Below are positions 24,781 to 35,964 of a DNA stretch of 64,000 nt, in pieces. How positions within the stretch are numbered: position 1 is the stretch's first letter; every line of letters starts with the position of its first letter. Source of the DNA: Limnanthes douglasii subsp. nivea (taxonomy: Eukaryota > Streptophyta > Magnoliopsida > Brassicales > Limnanthaceae); NCBI GenBank assembly GCA_036936605.1, contig JAUPFV010000001.1, positions 113,220,771 through 113,284,770 on the forward strand. Direction: 5' to 3'. The notes beneath the pieces are model-generated. The model was given only the letters and a program-made list of their open reading frames with translations. It did no database searches and was not told where the DNA came from. Position numbers and translations under genes: made by a program.

Positions 24781-25702
24781 TATTGTTGCTAATCAAATTC
24801 AGAAATTTTATTAATGCAGTTGCAGGATTACTAACAAACATATGCATAACTATTATTTTTTAATTTACAAGTTATAAAATCAGGAAGTTCAATCAAGCAC
24901 ACCGAGAATTCATCAAAGTGCTCATGAATTTGCTGGATATTGGTCATCATCAAGTAGAATGTCATTCTTACCATATGTTTTTCTAATTTTTAATATGGAG
25001 TCTAATCATGGTAATTTTAAATCAGTATTAGACTTGGTTAAGTCTTTGGTCCATCGAAAGCAAGTAAGCTTCAAAAATACTTCTAATATTAAATTGAAGA
25101 TCTAAAATCTTACATGAGGAATCCTCGTTACTCTTTAAGATATTAAACATTCTTCCATCTTCGCACGAGCATCCGATTATAATATTGATTAAAAGTCTGC
25201 AGCTTGTATTTCTTCGAACATCTAATATGCCAAATTCCTCTAAGGCTGAAATTGAAAGATGTTAATCGTCTCTTCATCAATGAAGGTTTTATCCTTATTT
25301 TTAATGAAAAATATTGGTCTTCTTCTCTCCAGCAAAACTCTCTTCAATCCAGGGTATCGCTTCAACTTCTTCATTCAAGCCTCTCTCATTGGTGTATTCA
25401 GTTTTCTTCAAAATTTACTTTAGTGCATATTTTTAGTTTGGTGCCTTTGTATTCTTAGACAAAAACTCTTGAACCAAAAGGTTTTTTACAATAAAAAAAA
25501 TCATAGGTTAACTTTAAAAATATATTTGAGAAAACGTAAAATTATATTTATAAAAGACATAAGACAAATGGACCGACCCACTAGACGGTAGATCGGACAA
25601 ACGCAATATTATATATATAAAAAAATAAAAATAAAAAGAGATGGATTGACCGATTTATGGGGCGGCATACTTCAAAAAATGAAAGGTTTTGCTTACATAT
25701 AT
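24781..25702. other. unassigned AT-rich sequence
   Basis: No supported gene. Short frames (for example 25204-25458) show no recognised domain. The GACCGACCCACTAGACGG segment near 25570 resembles one near 17925. Confidence 0.4.
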
Positions 25703-25710
25703 ATAAAAAA

Positions 25711-27343
25711 GGTATGGCTATATATACCCAAATGTGGTTTAAGTTTACCCAAAAAACATAGTTGACTTTTGTTTGACTTTTTAAAGACGAAAATACCCTC
25801 AAACATCAATTTATTTATGGAACTGACATTAAGTAAAAGAAAACACTAAGTATATCCTAAATATACCCAAATCACAAAATTATCTATTTTACTATCTTTA
25901 CCCCAAAAAACACTTTGATTTAGTATATCAAACCCCATATTACTACAATTTTGTGAAGTTCTTCAAAGTGTTCTTAAACATTCAAAGTTTCCTCAAGAAC
26001 ATTCAAACTCTCTTAAAAAAAATTAAACTTTTTTTTAATAAAAAACAAAATCAAACATCAATCAACCCGAATTAAAGCAAAATGATTTTTTTTTTCAACC
26101 TCATAAATTAAAATTAGATTTAAGTTTAAATAAGGTAAAAAAAAATTGGGCGCAGGCCCAATGCACCATCGCTACCACAAGACCTGCACCGATGGTGCAT
26201 GCCTTTTTTTTAAAAAAAAAACTTAATATTCTCTTAAAATCAAGTCCTTACAATTTTTTTTTTAAAACTAACGTCCCAAAATTATTAATTTTTTCAAAAA
26301 AATTGTTATTTTAGTGTTTATTTATTTAATTGTTATAATAACTCTCATTTATTTTTTAATTGTTTATATAATTTTTATGACTAACCATTAATTTTTTTGT
26401 TTATTTTAGATATTTGATCAAGTACTCTCCAGATTTTTTTCAGTTTTTTTTAAATATTTATGTATATAATTTATATTTTTAATTTAATTATTGATTAATA
26501 GTTTATGTATTTAAAAATTTATAAATGTGATTTTTTTAAAATTAAATTTTAACTTTACTTAATAAAATCTCATATAAATTTAATAAATATATATAGTAAC
26601 TTATCAATTTTGTATATATAATATCTAACCTATAATTATATTTAAACTTTAATTAATAAAATCTCAATATATATTGGTATATATATTTTCTAAAAATCTT
26701 GGTGAGTTACTATATATTTATAAAAGTTTTATGAGATTTTATTAATTAGTGTTTAATTTTTTTTAAACTCATCCTATTATTTGTTGAGTGTATTTATTCA
26801 ATTTTTTATAATATTTGTACGAGGATAAATAAATAATTAAGTCAAAACTTAAAATAGGTCTTCCACCCATGGTGCAGGCCCAACGCACCGGTGGGATGCG
26901 CCAGGCACCCGTTGGGGTGCCTTGCTCACCCACCGGTGCCGGCCATTTTCCGGACCGGAAAATGACGATTTTTTTTACCTATTTTAAATTTAATTCTTAT
27001 TTTGAAATTAAATCTAATTCTAATTTATATTTTAGACTAAAAACCCTAACAAAATCACAAAAATTAAAGTCTAAACAATAAAAAAAATCCATAATTAAAC
27101 AAGAAATTAAATTTAAAAAATATTTACTTCGCCCGGAAAATTTAGAGAGAGATGTTGGAGAGAATGAAGAGTGAATATGGAATCTTAGAGAAAATAAAGT
27201 GGACAGATTTAGTAAAATAAAAAAAAGGTTTATATACCCCAAAAGGGTATTTTCGTCTAAAATTGGGTAAACTTATTACCAAAAGTGGGTAAACTCAAAA
27301 TTGGGTAAACTTAAACCAGTTTTGGGTATATATAGCTTGGCCC
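25711..27343. mobile_element. non-autonomous element with long terminal inverted repeats (MULE-like)
   Basis: The left end has GCTATATATACCCAAA, GTGGTTTAAGTTTACCCAA and then GACGAAAATACCC. The right end on the opposite strand has GCTATATATACCCAAA, CTGGTTTAAGTTTACCCAA and GACGAAAATACCC. These are inverted repeats extending about 90 bp with gaps. A-rich flanks ATAAAAAA (25703-25710 and 27344-27351) could be an 8-9-bp TSD, as in Mutator elements, but low complexity makes this weak. The interior is non-coding and has GC-rich hairpin segments (CACCATCG...CGATGGTG at 26165-26200, another GC block at 26865-26965). There is no transposase, so mobilisation would be in trans. Confidence 0.72.
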
Positions 27344-27352
27344 ATAAAAAAA

Positions 27353-28399
27353 ACTTGGACTCACTAATTTATATGGTAAAACTAAAAATATTTTATATTT
27401 AAAATAATAATAATAACAACAACAACAACAACAACGAGTGGTCTATTTTTAAAGCGGCAAATCAATACACATCCCGTGTTATTAAAATAAAAATAAATAA
27501 ATAATATTATATATATAATTAACTCTTATAAGACACCCAATTTGACGAGGCCGATCATCTCGTTTGGTAAATGATCAATAGAATATAAATAAGTGTCTAA
27601 AATGTGGTACAAGTTTTGGCATTCCCATTATCCAATAATTTAAAATATGGAGTGCGGTTCCAGATTCAACGGGTGGACTACCACTTATAAAAGTCTTGAA
27701 AAGCTTTCTCGCTCCAAAAGATCTATTCTCACTTATAAAATGTGAAACATGAAATCATAAAAGGGTACTAGCGCCGACAAACTCACTTAAAGTCTTTAAA
27801 GCATTCAAACAAGGTACAATGATAGCTTCAACAAACACATTACAAATAAACATTAACAAACACATTACAAATAAACATTAAGACACAACATTAGAGTATT
27901 AAAACCCCTCCTCAAATAATTTTAAAAAACAATAGGTGCATAATAGTGTCTTACAAATTAAGTCATGGTGCAGCAACTCATTTTTGTAAAAAAAAAACCA
28001 TAACAACCAACAAAATGTACAAGAAACATATAGAGAAAAAAATAAGTATTATAATATTTTGACTTAATGGTATACAAATTGAAGTAAACGCAATAGTATA
28101 TGTATCTAAATTAAAGAGTGAATTATAAACGAGATCTTTGTGAATATAAATCTCCTCTATAATGAAAATGCCCACATGAATAATGTTTTTACGAAAGACT
28201 TTAGATTTTCAAATCTAAGTTAAGAAAGGTGGAAAATAATTATTTTTAATTTTTTGTAATCCAAATTGAATAACAAACTTTGTTTTTATTTTCTCTTAAC
28301 TATAAATGTATTTGTTTTATTAAATGGTATTGAGTGTGCTACAAAATATATTCATATAATATACAGTTTTAAATTATAAAACTTGATCTAACATCCACC
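27353..28399. other. unassigned sequence with simple repeats
   Basis: An AAT tract then an AAC tract (about 27400-27435), and a 28-bp unit with AACAAACACATTACAAATAA present twice (27826-27881). No gene is supported. Confidence 0.5.
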
Positions 28400-28990
28400 A
28401 ACCCATAAAGTCATGGCGCATACCCCCTCAATTGCTTGAATTAGTTTTATGTCAAGACACGATATATATTTTTTCTTATTAAATACCGGATGACTTATGT
28501 TAGACTTGACAATTGTCAATCTCCAAAAAATTTAAGTTTCAACTTAAGATTCTTATCATGTATGTTATACGATATCCTGAACCAACATGAACATATATCA
28601 AAATTTCAATTGCCAAAACATACGAAATCTTTTGTATTTCCTAAATTTTTAAATCAATCTTGAGATGTTTTACTAAAGTAAGTTATCCTAATTTACCTCA
28701 AGTAAAACTAAAGGCTTATCATTTTTCGTACCATAACGCTGCATCATGTTATTATGCATATCTTTCGTGATAAAACCATAAAACATCAAGAGTAATCGAG
28801 AGTAATCGAGAGTAATCTTTATTCCTAATATATTATACGACTCACTTAGAAATTTCACACCTAAATTATTCATTAAACATTTATTGGTGATATGTCATCA
28901 ACATATAACCTTACATCTGAATCCACTACCACTGAACTTGTGAAGTCTATAATCCTCTACTAAGTTTATCTCAAAACTAAAAAATACTAA
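28400..28990 (-). pseudogene. Copia reverse transcriptase fragment
   Basis: The - strand gives LYVDDISP near 28905, carrying the Tyr-X-Asp-Asp catalytic box of reverse transcriptase. It is followed by the Copia-specific stretch FLSESYNILGIKITLDYSR and then FITKDMHNNMMQRYG (28870-28690). Frames shift and stops occur. Downstream sequence towards 28400 has no clear RNase H. It is an isolated truncated fragment with no LTRs recognised. Confidence 0.75.
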
Positions 28991-29639
28991 AAACTTGAGA
29001 GATTATGGTATAATTAACGAAAACGCCCGGTTAATATCACAAATTGAATTTCTTATTGTTATAAATCGTTGACTTTGACCTATATTTATATGATTGTTAC
29101 AAAACTGTGAATTCTCCTTTGAACCAATTAACTTTTCTAACGTATCATAATTAATTAATGAATTCATTTGACTGTACTACACATCAAGGTTTTTTAATGT
29201 TACTATTCGTACAACAATATCTTAATGTTTATTTAATGAAGTTGATGATGAATTAAACAATATGAATTATGGTTGTCTTGATAGAGTCAATTTTTGGACC
29301 GAAGTGAAGAGTTGCATAAACATTAATATTCTTTTGTTGAATGAAACCTATTTAACGTAAAAATTTATGTAAATCTTATCATGTAACATTTCAAGTTAAA
29401 CATGATTCAAATACAATAGAACCAACTAGTTTATTTTCTTTTGATAATCGATAAATACTTAAACTGAATTATGCAATCTGTTATATGTGAAATAATTGAC
29501 TAAGTCTAATGCGTATTTACTAGCAACTAAAGAGAGGAATAAGAGTATGAACTTAAGTATTATTTTCAAATGAATTATTTTTACATTTTACTCTTTTATA
29601 AAATATTTATGTAAATCATTATCAATTTATACAATATTA
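28991..29639. other. unassigned AT-rich sequence
   Basis: Nothing recognised on either strand. Confidence 0.4.
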
Positions 29640-30650
29640 AGTTCAAGTAAAAATGTTTAAATAAAGTTTTAAGAAAAATACAATTGCGAATCACACAAAA
29701 GTTTAAATATTTGTTTAAAAACAATCTAATAGAGAATTTAACAATTTATCAATTGATATTTAAACAACAACCAAATTACGAGTTACGTCAAGATTTCAAT
29801 TAGGTTTTAAGAGCTTTCAAATTTAATCGTATAGAGTTTTTCGTCAGCTTTTAAACAAGAAACCAAATAAAAAACTACGCAAAGTTCTCAACTAGTCGTT
29901 TAACAAAAACCAACTTGCAAATTTTTCAAAGTTCTCAATTGTTATTTTAAGTAAAAATTGAAAATTATATGGAGTTTTTAACTTATATTTAAATAGTTAT
30001 TAAAGTAAAAAATGCTTAAAATATTCAGTTGGTCTTTAAACAAACCAAGCTAAAAACTATGCATAGCTCTCCACTAGTTTCTAAAAACTATCTAAGTTGA
30101 CAACTTTTTTTATAGTACAATTAACTAGAAAATTTTGTAAAATTCTTGATTGGTTTTTAAAAAATTGAAAAATTTGTTTTTAAAGTACAACTAAACATAA
30201 TGTTTTGTAAAATTCTTCATTGGTCTTTGAAAAAAAAAACAAATTGAAAAAAAGAAAAAAATTGAACTTATATTAAAAAAACAACCAAATTAAAGATTGT
30301 ACGAAATTTTCAATTGGTTTTTTAAGTACAACCAATTTGAGAAATACACACAATTTGCAACTAGTCGTTAAAAATAACGAAATAGAGAACTACATATATT
30401 GGTTAACTAATTTTAAAAAAACAACAAACTCAAAAAAAATAACTATAACTATAATAAGTGTTTAATTGGTCTTTAAAAAGAAACCTTGTTGAGAACGGTC
30501 CAAAGTTCTCAACGAATTTTTAAAAAGCAACAAAAAATTGAGAAAGTACACAACTTTGTAAATATCTCACCTAGTTATAAAAAACAACCAAATTTGAAAC
30601 TCTATAAACATTTCACTGGTTTTTAAAGAGCCATCTATTCAAAATTTAAA
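29640..30650. repeat. highly decayed tandem repeat array
   Basis: About a dozen diverged units of roughly 60-90 bp follow one another. Each contains variants of three blocks: AACAACCAAATTGAG, AACTACGCAAAGTTCTCAA and CTAGT or TTGGT followed by CTTTTAAA. Clear examples lie near 29880-29900, 29910-29940, 30040-30080, 30290-30330 and 30470-30520. Unit length and identity vary strongly, so this is an old minisatellite or a transposon subterminal array rather than an active satellite. Confidence 0.65.
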
Positions 30651-30939
30651 AAACTCTTTAGCTTCCGAAATAAACACATAAATAAATAAATAGTTATAAT
30701 TGATATTTATCTTTAATAATTTAATTAAACAAAATATCACGGGCTCCACCTAAACCATTCATAACCTTCTTATTTGTTAGAATAATATTAAATGTTTTTA
30801 GTTAAAAATAATAATTAATTTTAAATTTTGATTAAAAAATATTATTATATTTTATCTAGAATTTTTTCATGCTAACATCGTGAAATGTTTTATGAACATT
30901 TTTGAAGATATTTATATCGGTTTATTTTTATAACATTAT

Positions 30940-31291
30940 TGTTATGAATGAGTCGAATAGTGCCTTGACAGTGTACTGTGCTCGATGGTACAGTTTTATG
31001 TCATTGACAAGCTGTAATACAATGGATGATTTTCCTAAAAGAGTCTATAAGCCAATTAGGTCCACTGTCTAGTAAGTCTATTAATTCCCTATAAATAGAC
31101 TAATAAGGCTACACAAAACAAAATCTGAAATCTGTAACCTTTCTATCATAGTGAAACTCTTTTCTCTGGTGGCGCCCGTTGACGTAGACAATTATCGAAC
31201 CACATAAAATCCTGTGTTCATTTAAGTCTTTCCTTCGTATATGTTCCGTGTTTGAGCTATTTTGTGATAATTGCATAGTGATTTAATAACA
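30940..31291 (+). repeat. Copia 5' LTR, 352 bp
   Basis: It starts TGTTATG and ends AATAACA (inverted TGTTAT/ATAACA ends). The CTATAAATAGAC near 31091 fits a TATA box. The primer site TGGTATCAGAGCC (31296) follows after four bases, fixing the boundary. No matching 3' LTR was found in the window. Confidence 0.85.
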
Positions 31292-31347
31292 AAATTGGTA
31301 TCAGAGCCACGTGGTGAAATTAAGACTTTTACAATTAGGGTTTCACA

Positions 31348-32708
31348 ATGGCGTCTACAGCAACAAAATACATGATTGAAAAATTTGATGGGGGATCCAG
31401 CTTTGCGTTGTGGAAGATTAAACTGAAATCTTCATTGGTACTGCAAGGGATGTGGAAGGCTGTGGAGAATAAGTTACCAGAAGAGATGAAAGAAGATGAG
31501 AAACAAGATCTTCAAGAAAGGGCTTTGTGCTAGATTTTAATGAGTGTGAAAGACAATGTGCTTCGCGAGATTAGTGGTGAGAAGACTGGTGCCTGCGCAT
31601 GGAAAAAGCTAGGAGATCTTTACTTAGAGAAAGCAGTAATAAACCGATTATACTTAAAGAAGAGTTTGTATGATTTCAGATTGAAAGAAGGTATGTCCAT
31701 AACAGAGCACTTAGATAATTTTAAATCAATTATAATGGACTTGGAGAACATAGATATCAACATTGAGGATGATGATCAAGTTTTGTTTGTATTGAGATTG
31801 TTACCAGCTCTCTATGAAAACTTCGTAGATACCATTATATATCGCTAGCAGATGTCAAAGGGGCACTGAAATCAAAGGAGACGAGACAATTGCAGCTAGA
31901 CAATCAAGCTGAAGGGGAAGGTCTTATGACTAGGGGAGATCTAGAAGCAAAACGAGTTCTTTAAGAAGGAAGAACTGGAGGTCCAAGTCAAAGGTAAAAC
32001 ACTCAAACTGTTATGAATGTGGTGAGCAGGGTCATTATAGGATAGATTGTCCGAAACTGAATGGTAAGAAGAGAATCAAAAGGAAAATGCAGCAAACATT
32101 GTTGAAGGTGTGAACGATTCCAACGATAGTGAAAACAGTGGTAGAGGAGATGTATTGTCTGTGAGTTCAGACTTTGGGCAAAACTCTTGGGTACTCGATA
32201 CTGGCGCTACATATCACATGTGTCAGTTCAAGCAGTGGTTTGATACTTACAAGCCAATGCAGGAAACTGTCTATTTAAGAAACAATCATTCGTTGAATGT
32301 TGGTGGTATTGGTAACGTCATAATCAGAATGTTTGACGGGGTTGTTAGAATCTTGACGTGATGGCATGTTCCTGGGTTAAAGAGAAACCTGATTTCTCTT
32401 GGGACTCTAGACTCTCGGGGTTACAAGTACCGTGCAGAAGATGGTGTAATCAAAGTGACAAAAGGCTCAATGGTATGCATGAAAGGCAGTTTGTAGAAGG
32501 ATCTTTACATTCTTCAGGGGAGTGTTGTTATGGGCGATGATGTAGTAGCATCATCAGAAGTAATAGCCAAAGTAGGCAGGATCAAAATAAGTTGTGGTAT
32601 TGGCGTCTTGGTCACATGAGTGACAGAGGATTAGTTGTTTTGGGAAATAGAGGTTTCTTGAAAGGGTATAAAGCAGAATCATTGGGATTTTGTGAGCACT
32701 GTGTGTGT
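31348..32708 (+). pseudogene. Tnt1-type Copia gag-protease remnant
   Basis: The polyprotein starts at ATG 31348 after the 5' LTR and primer site. Gag follows: KFDGGSSFALWKIKLKSSL, an in-frame TAG at 31531-31533, then LYDFRLKEGMSITEHLDNF. The zinc knuckle CYECGEQGHYRIDC is intact near 32020 but in another frame. The protease has WVLDTGATYHM (32190), then a TGA near 32359, then WHVPGLKRN. The GAG pre-integrase segment has WYWRLGHMSDRGL (32595). Homology stops abruptly near 32708. Integrase, RT and RNase H are deleted. The sequence is otherwise well preserved, with only a few lesions. Confidence 0.88.
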
Positions 32709-33880
32709 TTCCGTCTCTATTTAGGGTCCAGTTGGTATTGCTCTTTTTTTTCCAGTAGCTTTCCTCTATGGCTAGAAGTTGTAAATAATTGGCTTGAGCT
32801 TTGGCCAACTTAATCTTATCATCTTGTATTTTAAGTCAGCACAACATTTTTCAAAAAAACAACATTCTTTATCAAATCTGGAGATGGCACTGAAAATATT
32901 TCCAAAAGTCTCCTTGGTTCACCATTCGAGGAAATGCTTTAGCCTTTTCGGTTTTTACCAAAAAACAAAGAGGATGGACCTCCCATTTCATCATTCTGAT
33001 TGCTTTTGTATAGACCGTAAGAAGTTATGATGTAACAACCAAATATTTAAAAAAATTAAAAAAGATTTAATCTTGTTTGTAGAATTAGAGATTGTGATGA
33101 ATAAGAGATAGTGATCCGAGCCTATTCTGACTAATTTTTTTGACTATTGTTGTCTCAAAGGAATTAAACCAAACTCTAGTGTATAACAGACGGTTTTTAT
33201 TTGTGAGTGTTTATCCCATGTTAATATTTTGAAATGTATCTAAAATACTTCCATCATTTTATCTTTTAAAAAATATTCTTTTTTTTAATAGAAAGAAAAT
33301 TAATCTATCTAATTGCATTAAATTATTAAAAAAACAATAAATATAGGAAAACAGTAAAAAGTCTAAAAAGTTCACAAAATCATTTAAAATACTTGGGGTA
33401 GTCTCCAACTTTAGCTTGAATCCACTTGAAATATGAAATTAAGCCTAACTTGAGTGTTCAAAACATATTTTTACTGAATTTGATAATATCAAAGATTTAA
33501 TTCCAATACCCTACTTTCTAACTTTCTATATAAACCAAACTCCGATAATTACAAATTATGAACAATGAAACATTTTGATTGTCTAGTAGCATATTAAGTT
33601 ATTATCAAATCATAATCTTATTCAAGACAAAAATAGTTTTGAGTCCAAGTAATAAATAGCTTCTGAATTGGACTTATTAATTCGAGTCACCTGTTAAGAA
33701 AACATGACCTTTTAGTTTTTACTTGTCGAGAAACCATAACCCTTTCACTAATCATTCTAGTAACTAAAAGCCGAAACTGTCTTACTAAACTTGGTTTAAA
33801 GACAACTAATCAATCACTTAATTAAGGTAATTAATCACTCTCTTCAATCGTCTATAACCAATGTCCTTTCTTATTCCCGT
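32709..33880. other. unassigned; EC1 upstream region
   Basis: No gene is supported. The last part (33300-33880) is the upstream region of the EC1-like gene and may contain its egg-cell promoter elements, but none could be named with confidence. Confidence 0.4.
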
Positions 33881-33888
33881 ATTTCCTC

Positions 33889-33896
33889 TATAAATA
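33889..33896 (+). promoter_or_regulatory. TATA box of the EC1-like gene
   Basis: TATAAATA lies 55 nt before the ATG at 33951. Transcription would start about 30 nt downstream (33920-33930). This makes the upstream in-frame ATG at 33915 lie before or at the cap site and favours 33951 as the real start. Confidence 0.7.
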
Positions 33897-33950
33897 ACTC
33901 CTCAGTATCCACAGATGCTCACAACTTCAACGAAACAAAATACAACAGGA

Positions 33951-34334
33951 ATGGCTTTGAAAACTGTTTTATCTCTATTTCTGGTTTATGCATGTGTTAT
34001 AGCATTCACAACAGCAACAAGAGATTTAAAACCAGGAGGAGATTATAGTGACCTGTCTGTTAGGCTTCAAGCCAGTGGGGGTTTAACCCATTGCTGGAAT
34101 GCGCTTATGGAGCTGAAATTATGCACGAACGAGATCGTCGTGTTCTTCGTTAATGGAAAAGCAGATATTGGTTTGAATTGTTGTCAGGCGATTGAAATTA
34201 TTACTAAAAACTGCTGGCCTGTTATGTTGACTTCACTTGGGTTTACAGCTGAGGAAGGGAGTATACTTAGAGGGTATTGTGATGCTTCTGAACCTTTGCC
34301 GTCTGTTCCTGCTCCTTCGCCATTGTCTGATTAA
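33951..34334 (+). CDS. EC1: egg cell-secreted protein 1-like (EC1), prolamin-like cysteine-rich protein
   Basis: This intact single-exon gene encodes 127 residues. EC1 proteins are released by the egg cell on sperm arrival and activate sperm for gamete fusion in flowering plants (known for the family). Residues 1-22 form a signal peptide (MALKTVLSLFLVYACVIAF). The mature part has six cysteines and both EC1 signatures: HCWNALMELKLCTNEIVVFF and NCWPVMLTSLGFTAEEGSI, followed by LRGYC. The tail is Pro/Ser-rich. Length and single-exon structure match the family. A start at 33915 would add 12 residues, but TATA spacing and the AGGAATGGCT context favour 33951. It is the only clearly intact host protein gene here. 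Confidence 0.93.
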   Translation: MALKTVLSLFLVYACVIAFTTATRDLKPGGDYSDLSVRLQASGGLTHCWNALMELKLCTNEIVVFFVNGKADIGLNCCQAIEIITKNCWPVMLTSLGFTAEEGSILRGYCDASEPLPSVPAPSPLSD

Positions 34335-34490
34335 GAATAATATATCTTGTTTGACACGTAAAAGAAATAAAGCATGGACTAAGATGTATTGGTGTTTTGT
34401 TCCAAGTGTTTTGAATTTAAGAATTGGCTTTCTTTCTATAACTCGGCGAATTTTCATTTGATAGTATTAATTCTAGGATACTATACTCAT

Positions 34491-34688
34491 TGGATCTTGT
34501 CATTTCGCTTTACCTGAGAATTCTGGTTCATGCTGAAAACATATCAAATCATTCATGTCACATAAGAAATCTAATTTCATAAGCATAGTTGGATCTTGTC
34601 ATTTCGCTTTACCTGAGAATTCTGGTTCATGCTGAAAACATATCAAATCATTCATGTCACATAAGAAATCTAATTTCATAAGCATAGT
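34491..34688 (+). repeat. perfect 99-bp tandem duplication downstream of EC1
   Basis: 34491-34589 is repeated without visible difference at 34590-34688, starting TGGATCTTGTCATTTCGC. It lies 150 bp past the EC1 stop. Perfect identity indicates a very recent event or an assembly duplication. Confidence 0.95.
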
Positions 34689-34819
34689 CTAAATTAGAAA
34701 GCAGCATATAAGGGTGACATACATAATACATAATGCCACAATAATAGAAGAGAAAAATAATAATCACCATAAGAGAACGAAATATTAATAAAGTTATAAA
34801 AATGAATAAAAATATTAAG

Positions 34820-34891
34820 TGTGGCTGCTGGGATTCGAGCCCAGGTCTCCACGGCCACAACGTGGAATTCTTACCACTAAACTACAGCCAC
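34820..34891 (-). tRNA. tRNA-His(GTG): tRNA-His(GTG), copy B
   Basis: Base-for-base identical to the tRNA at 10265-10336, with the same 72-nt cloverleaf, GTG anticodon, A box and B box, and the same orientation. The downstream flank (- strand) contains TTTTT near 34812-34808, a possible Pol III terminator. The surrounding DNA is the second copy of the tRNA/WDR83 block. Confidence 0.95.
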
Positions 34892-35224
34892 TTTTGTGTT
34901 ATACAAACACTTTATAAATTCTTTGTATAATCGGTAAACCCAACTCTCTCCATAGACAATAATGATATTCATGCCATATAGCATTTTCTGTAGTGTAATA
35001 TTGTTCAAAGAATGTTTTTATATCGACTACTACTTTTGTAAATGACAAACATCTCCTCGCTGAAATGGAATAACACAAATCTCGAAGATCAACACTGGAC
35101 TTTGGCCAAGGTGAAATACATGTTTTTAATGTAAACAACAAACCACATACTAAGACAAATTCTCTTGAGAATATTGTCAAATGCAAGGAATAAGTAACAT
35201 GAACTCTTCAGACGATGGTCAAAA

Positions 35225-35500
35225 TCCTGCCAATTTGGAGACCAAACGTTCAAACAGTTCTGCTTCCAGCAATCATTTCTGTTTTAGTTAGAACAACTGA
35301 CATGACAGCAACTGAAAATGTGTCAGTGATCTGATCATCCAGCAGAATGCTCTCATGGGCAGCTTTGTCGAAGAAAAAAGCTTACCTGGATAAGCTAAGT
35401 GCTATGAGATCTGCAGTCCTAAACACACAGTGATTGATAGTAGCCAGCCGACATACCCATAGATGCACATTCATTAAATTTCACTGCAAAAGGGGAAGAG
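35225..35500 (-). pseudogene. WDR83: WDR83/MORG1-like WD40 pseudogene copy B (two exons)
   Basis: The - strand keeps one exon (about 35485-35390) giving AVKFNECASMGMSAGYYQSL, then a stop where a Trp is expected, then DCRSHST and LIQ before a GTAAGC donor. A second exon (about 35345-35235) gives DDQITDTFSVAVMSVVLTK, TEMIAGSRTV, then a stop. Copy B retains the SAGYxQSL segment lost in copy A but has nonsense changes that A lacks. The two copies therefore decayed independently after duplication. Confidence 0.78.
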
Positions 35501-35964
35501 TAGAAACGAAAAGGTAGACAAAGAAACAACAGCCTGCAAAGAAGTCGTAATACTTGAGTCTCAGACTCTCGGTCTAAGTCCATTGTCTTGGGGTTGAATT
35601 CAAACCGAACAGAGCTGAACCGAACATCTAGTTATTTAAGCTCGGCTTGCGAGCAGATAGAAGTACTCAGCACTCAGATTTATTTTAAAGCCTTTACGGA
35701 AGGTTAGGATAGAAAATTTTACTACTATACTAAATAAATCTTTGAAATGATCAACTTTTACTAATATTTGAACCAAATTTGAGCCAACCTTAGACGGGTT
35801 CAAGCTGAAATGGCTTGTGAGTCATATGGATATACTTACGTTGGCCTTATAGGAAATTAACAGCTATGTGGAAGTCCCACCACGGAATTCTTGAAATATG
35901 TGCAGTATCAAATTGAATATGATCTGGCATTAGTAATCAACATACTGCCATGAAAGTAATTCCT

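Larger units (their letters stand above)
34820..35960. repeat. segmental duplication block B (tRNA-His plus WDR83 exons)
   Basis: Homologous to 10265-11600 in the same order and orientation. It ends near 35960, where the homology passes straight into the Tat gypsy remnant, so the gypsy element or a rearrangement truncated the block and removed the WDR83 first exon present in copy A. Confidence 0.85.

Noticed and set aside
32554..33030. Short frames after the Tnt1-type Copia remnant
   Set aside because: They overlap the truncated Copia end or unassigned DNA and show no domain in any frame beyond 32708.
33915..33950. Longer EC1 start at the first ATG
   Set aside because: The ATG at 33915 lies only ~19 nt after the TATA box and so before the expected cap site. 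The Met at 33951 begins a proper signal peptide.
34899..35186. 95-aa open frame on the - strand in block B
   Set aside because: It spans intron-like DNA of the WDR83 pseudogene, has no recognised domain, and the homologous region in block A is broken.
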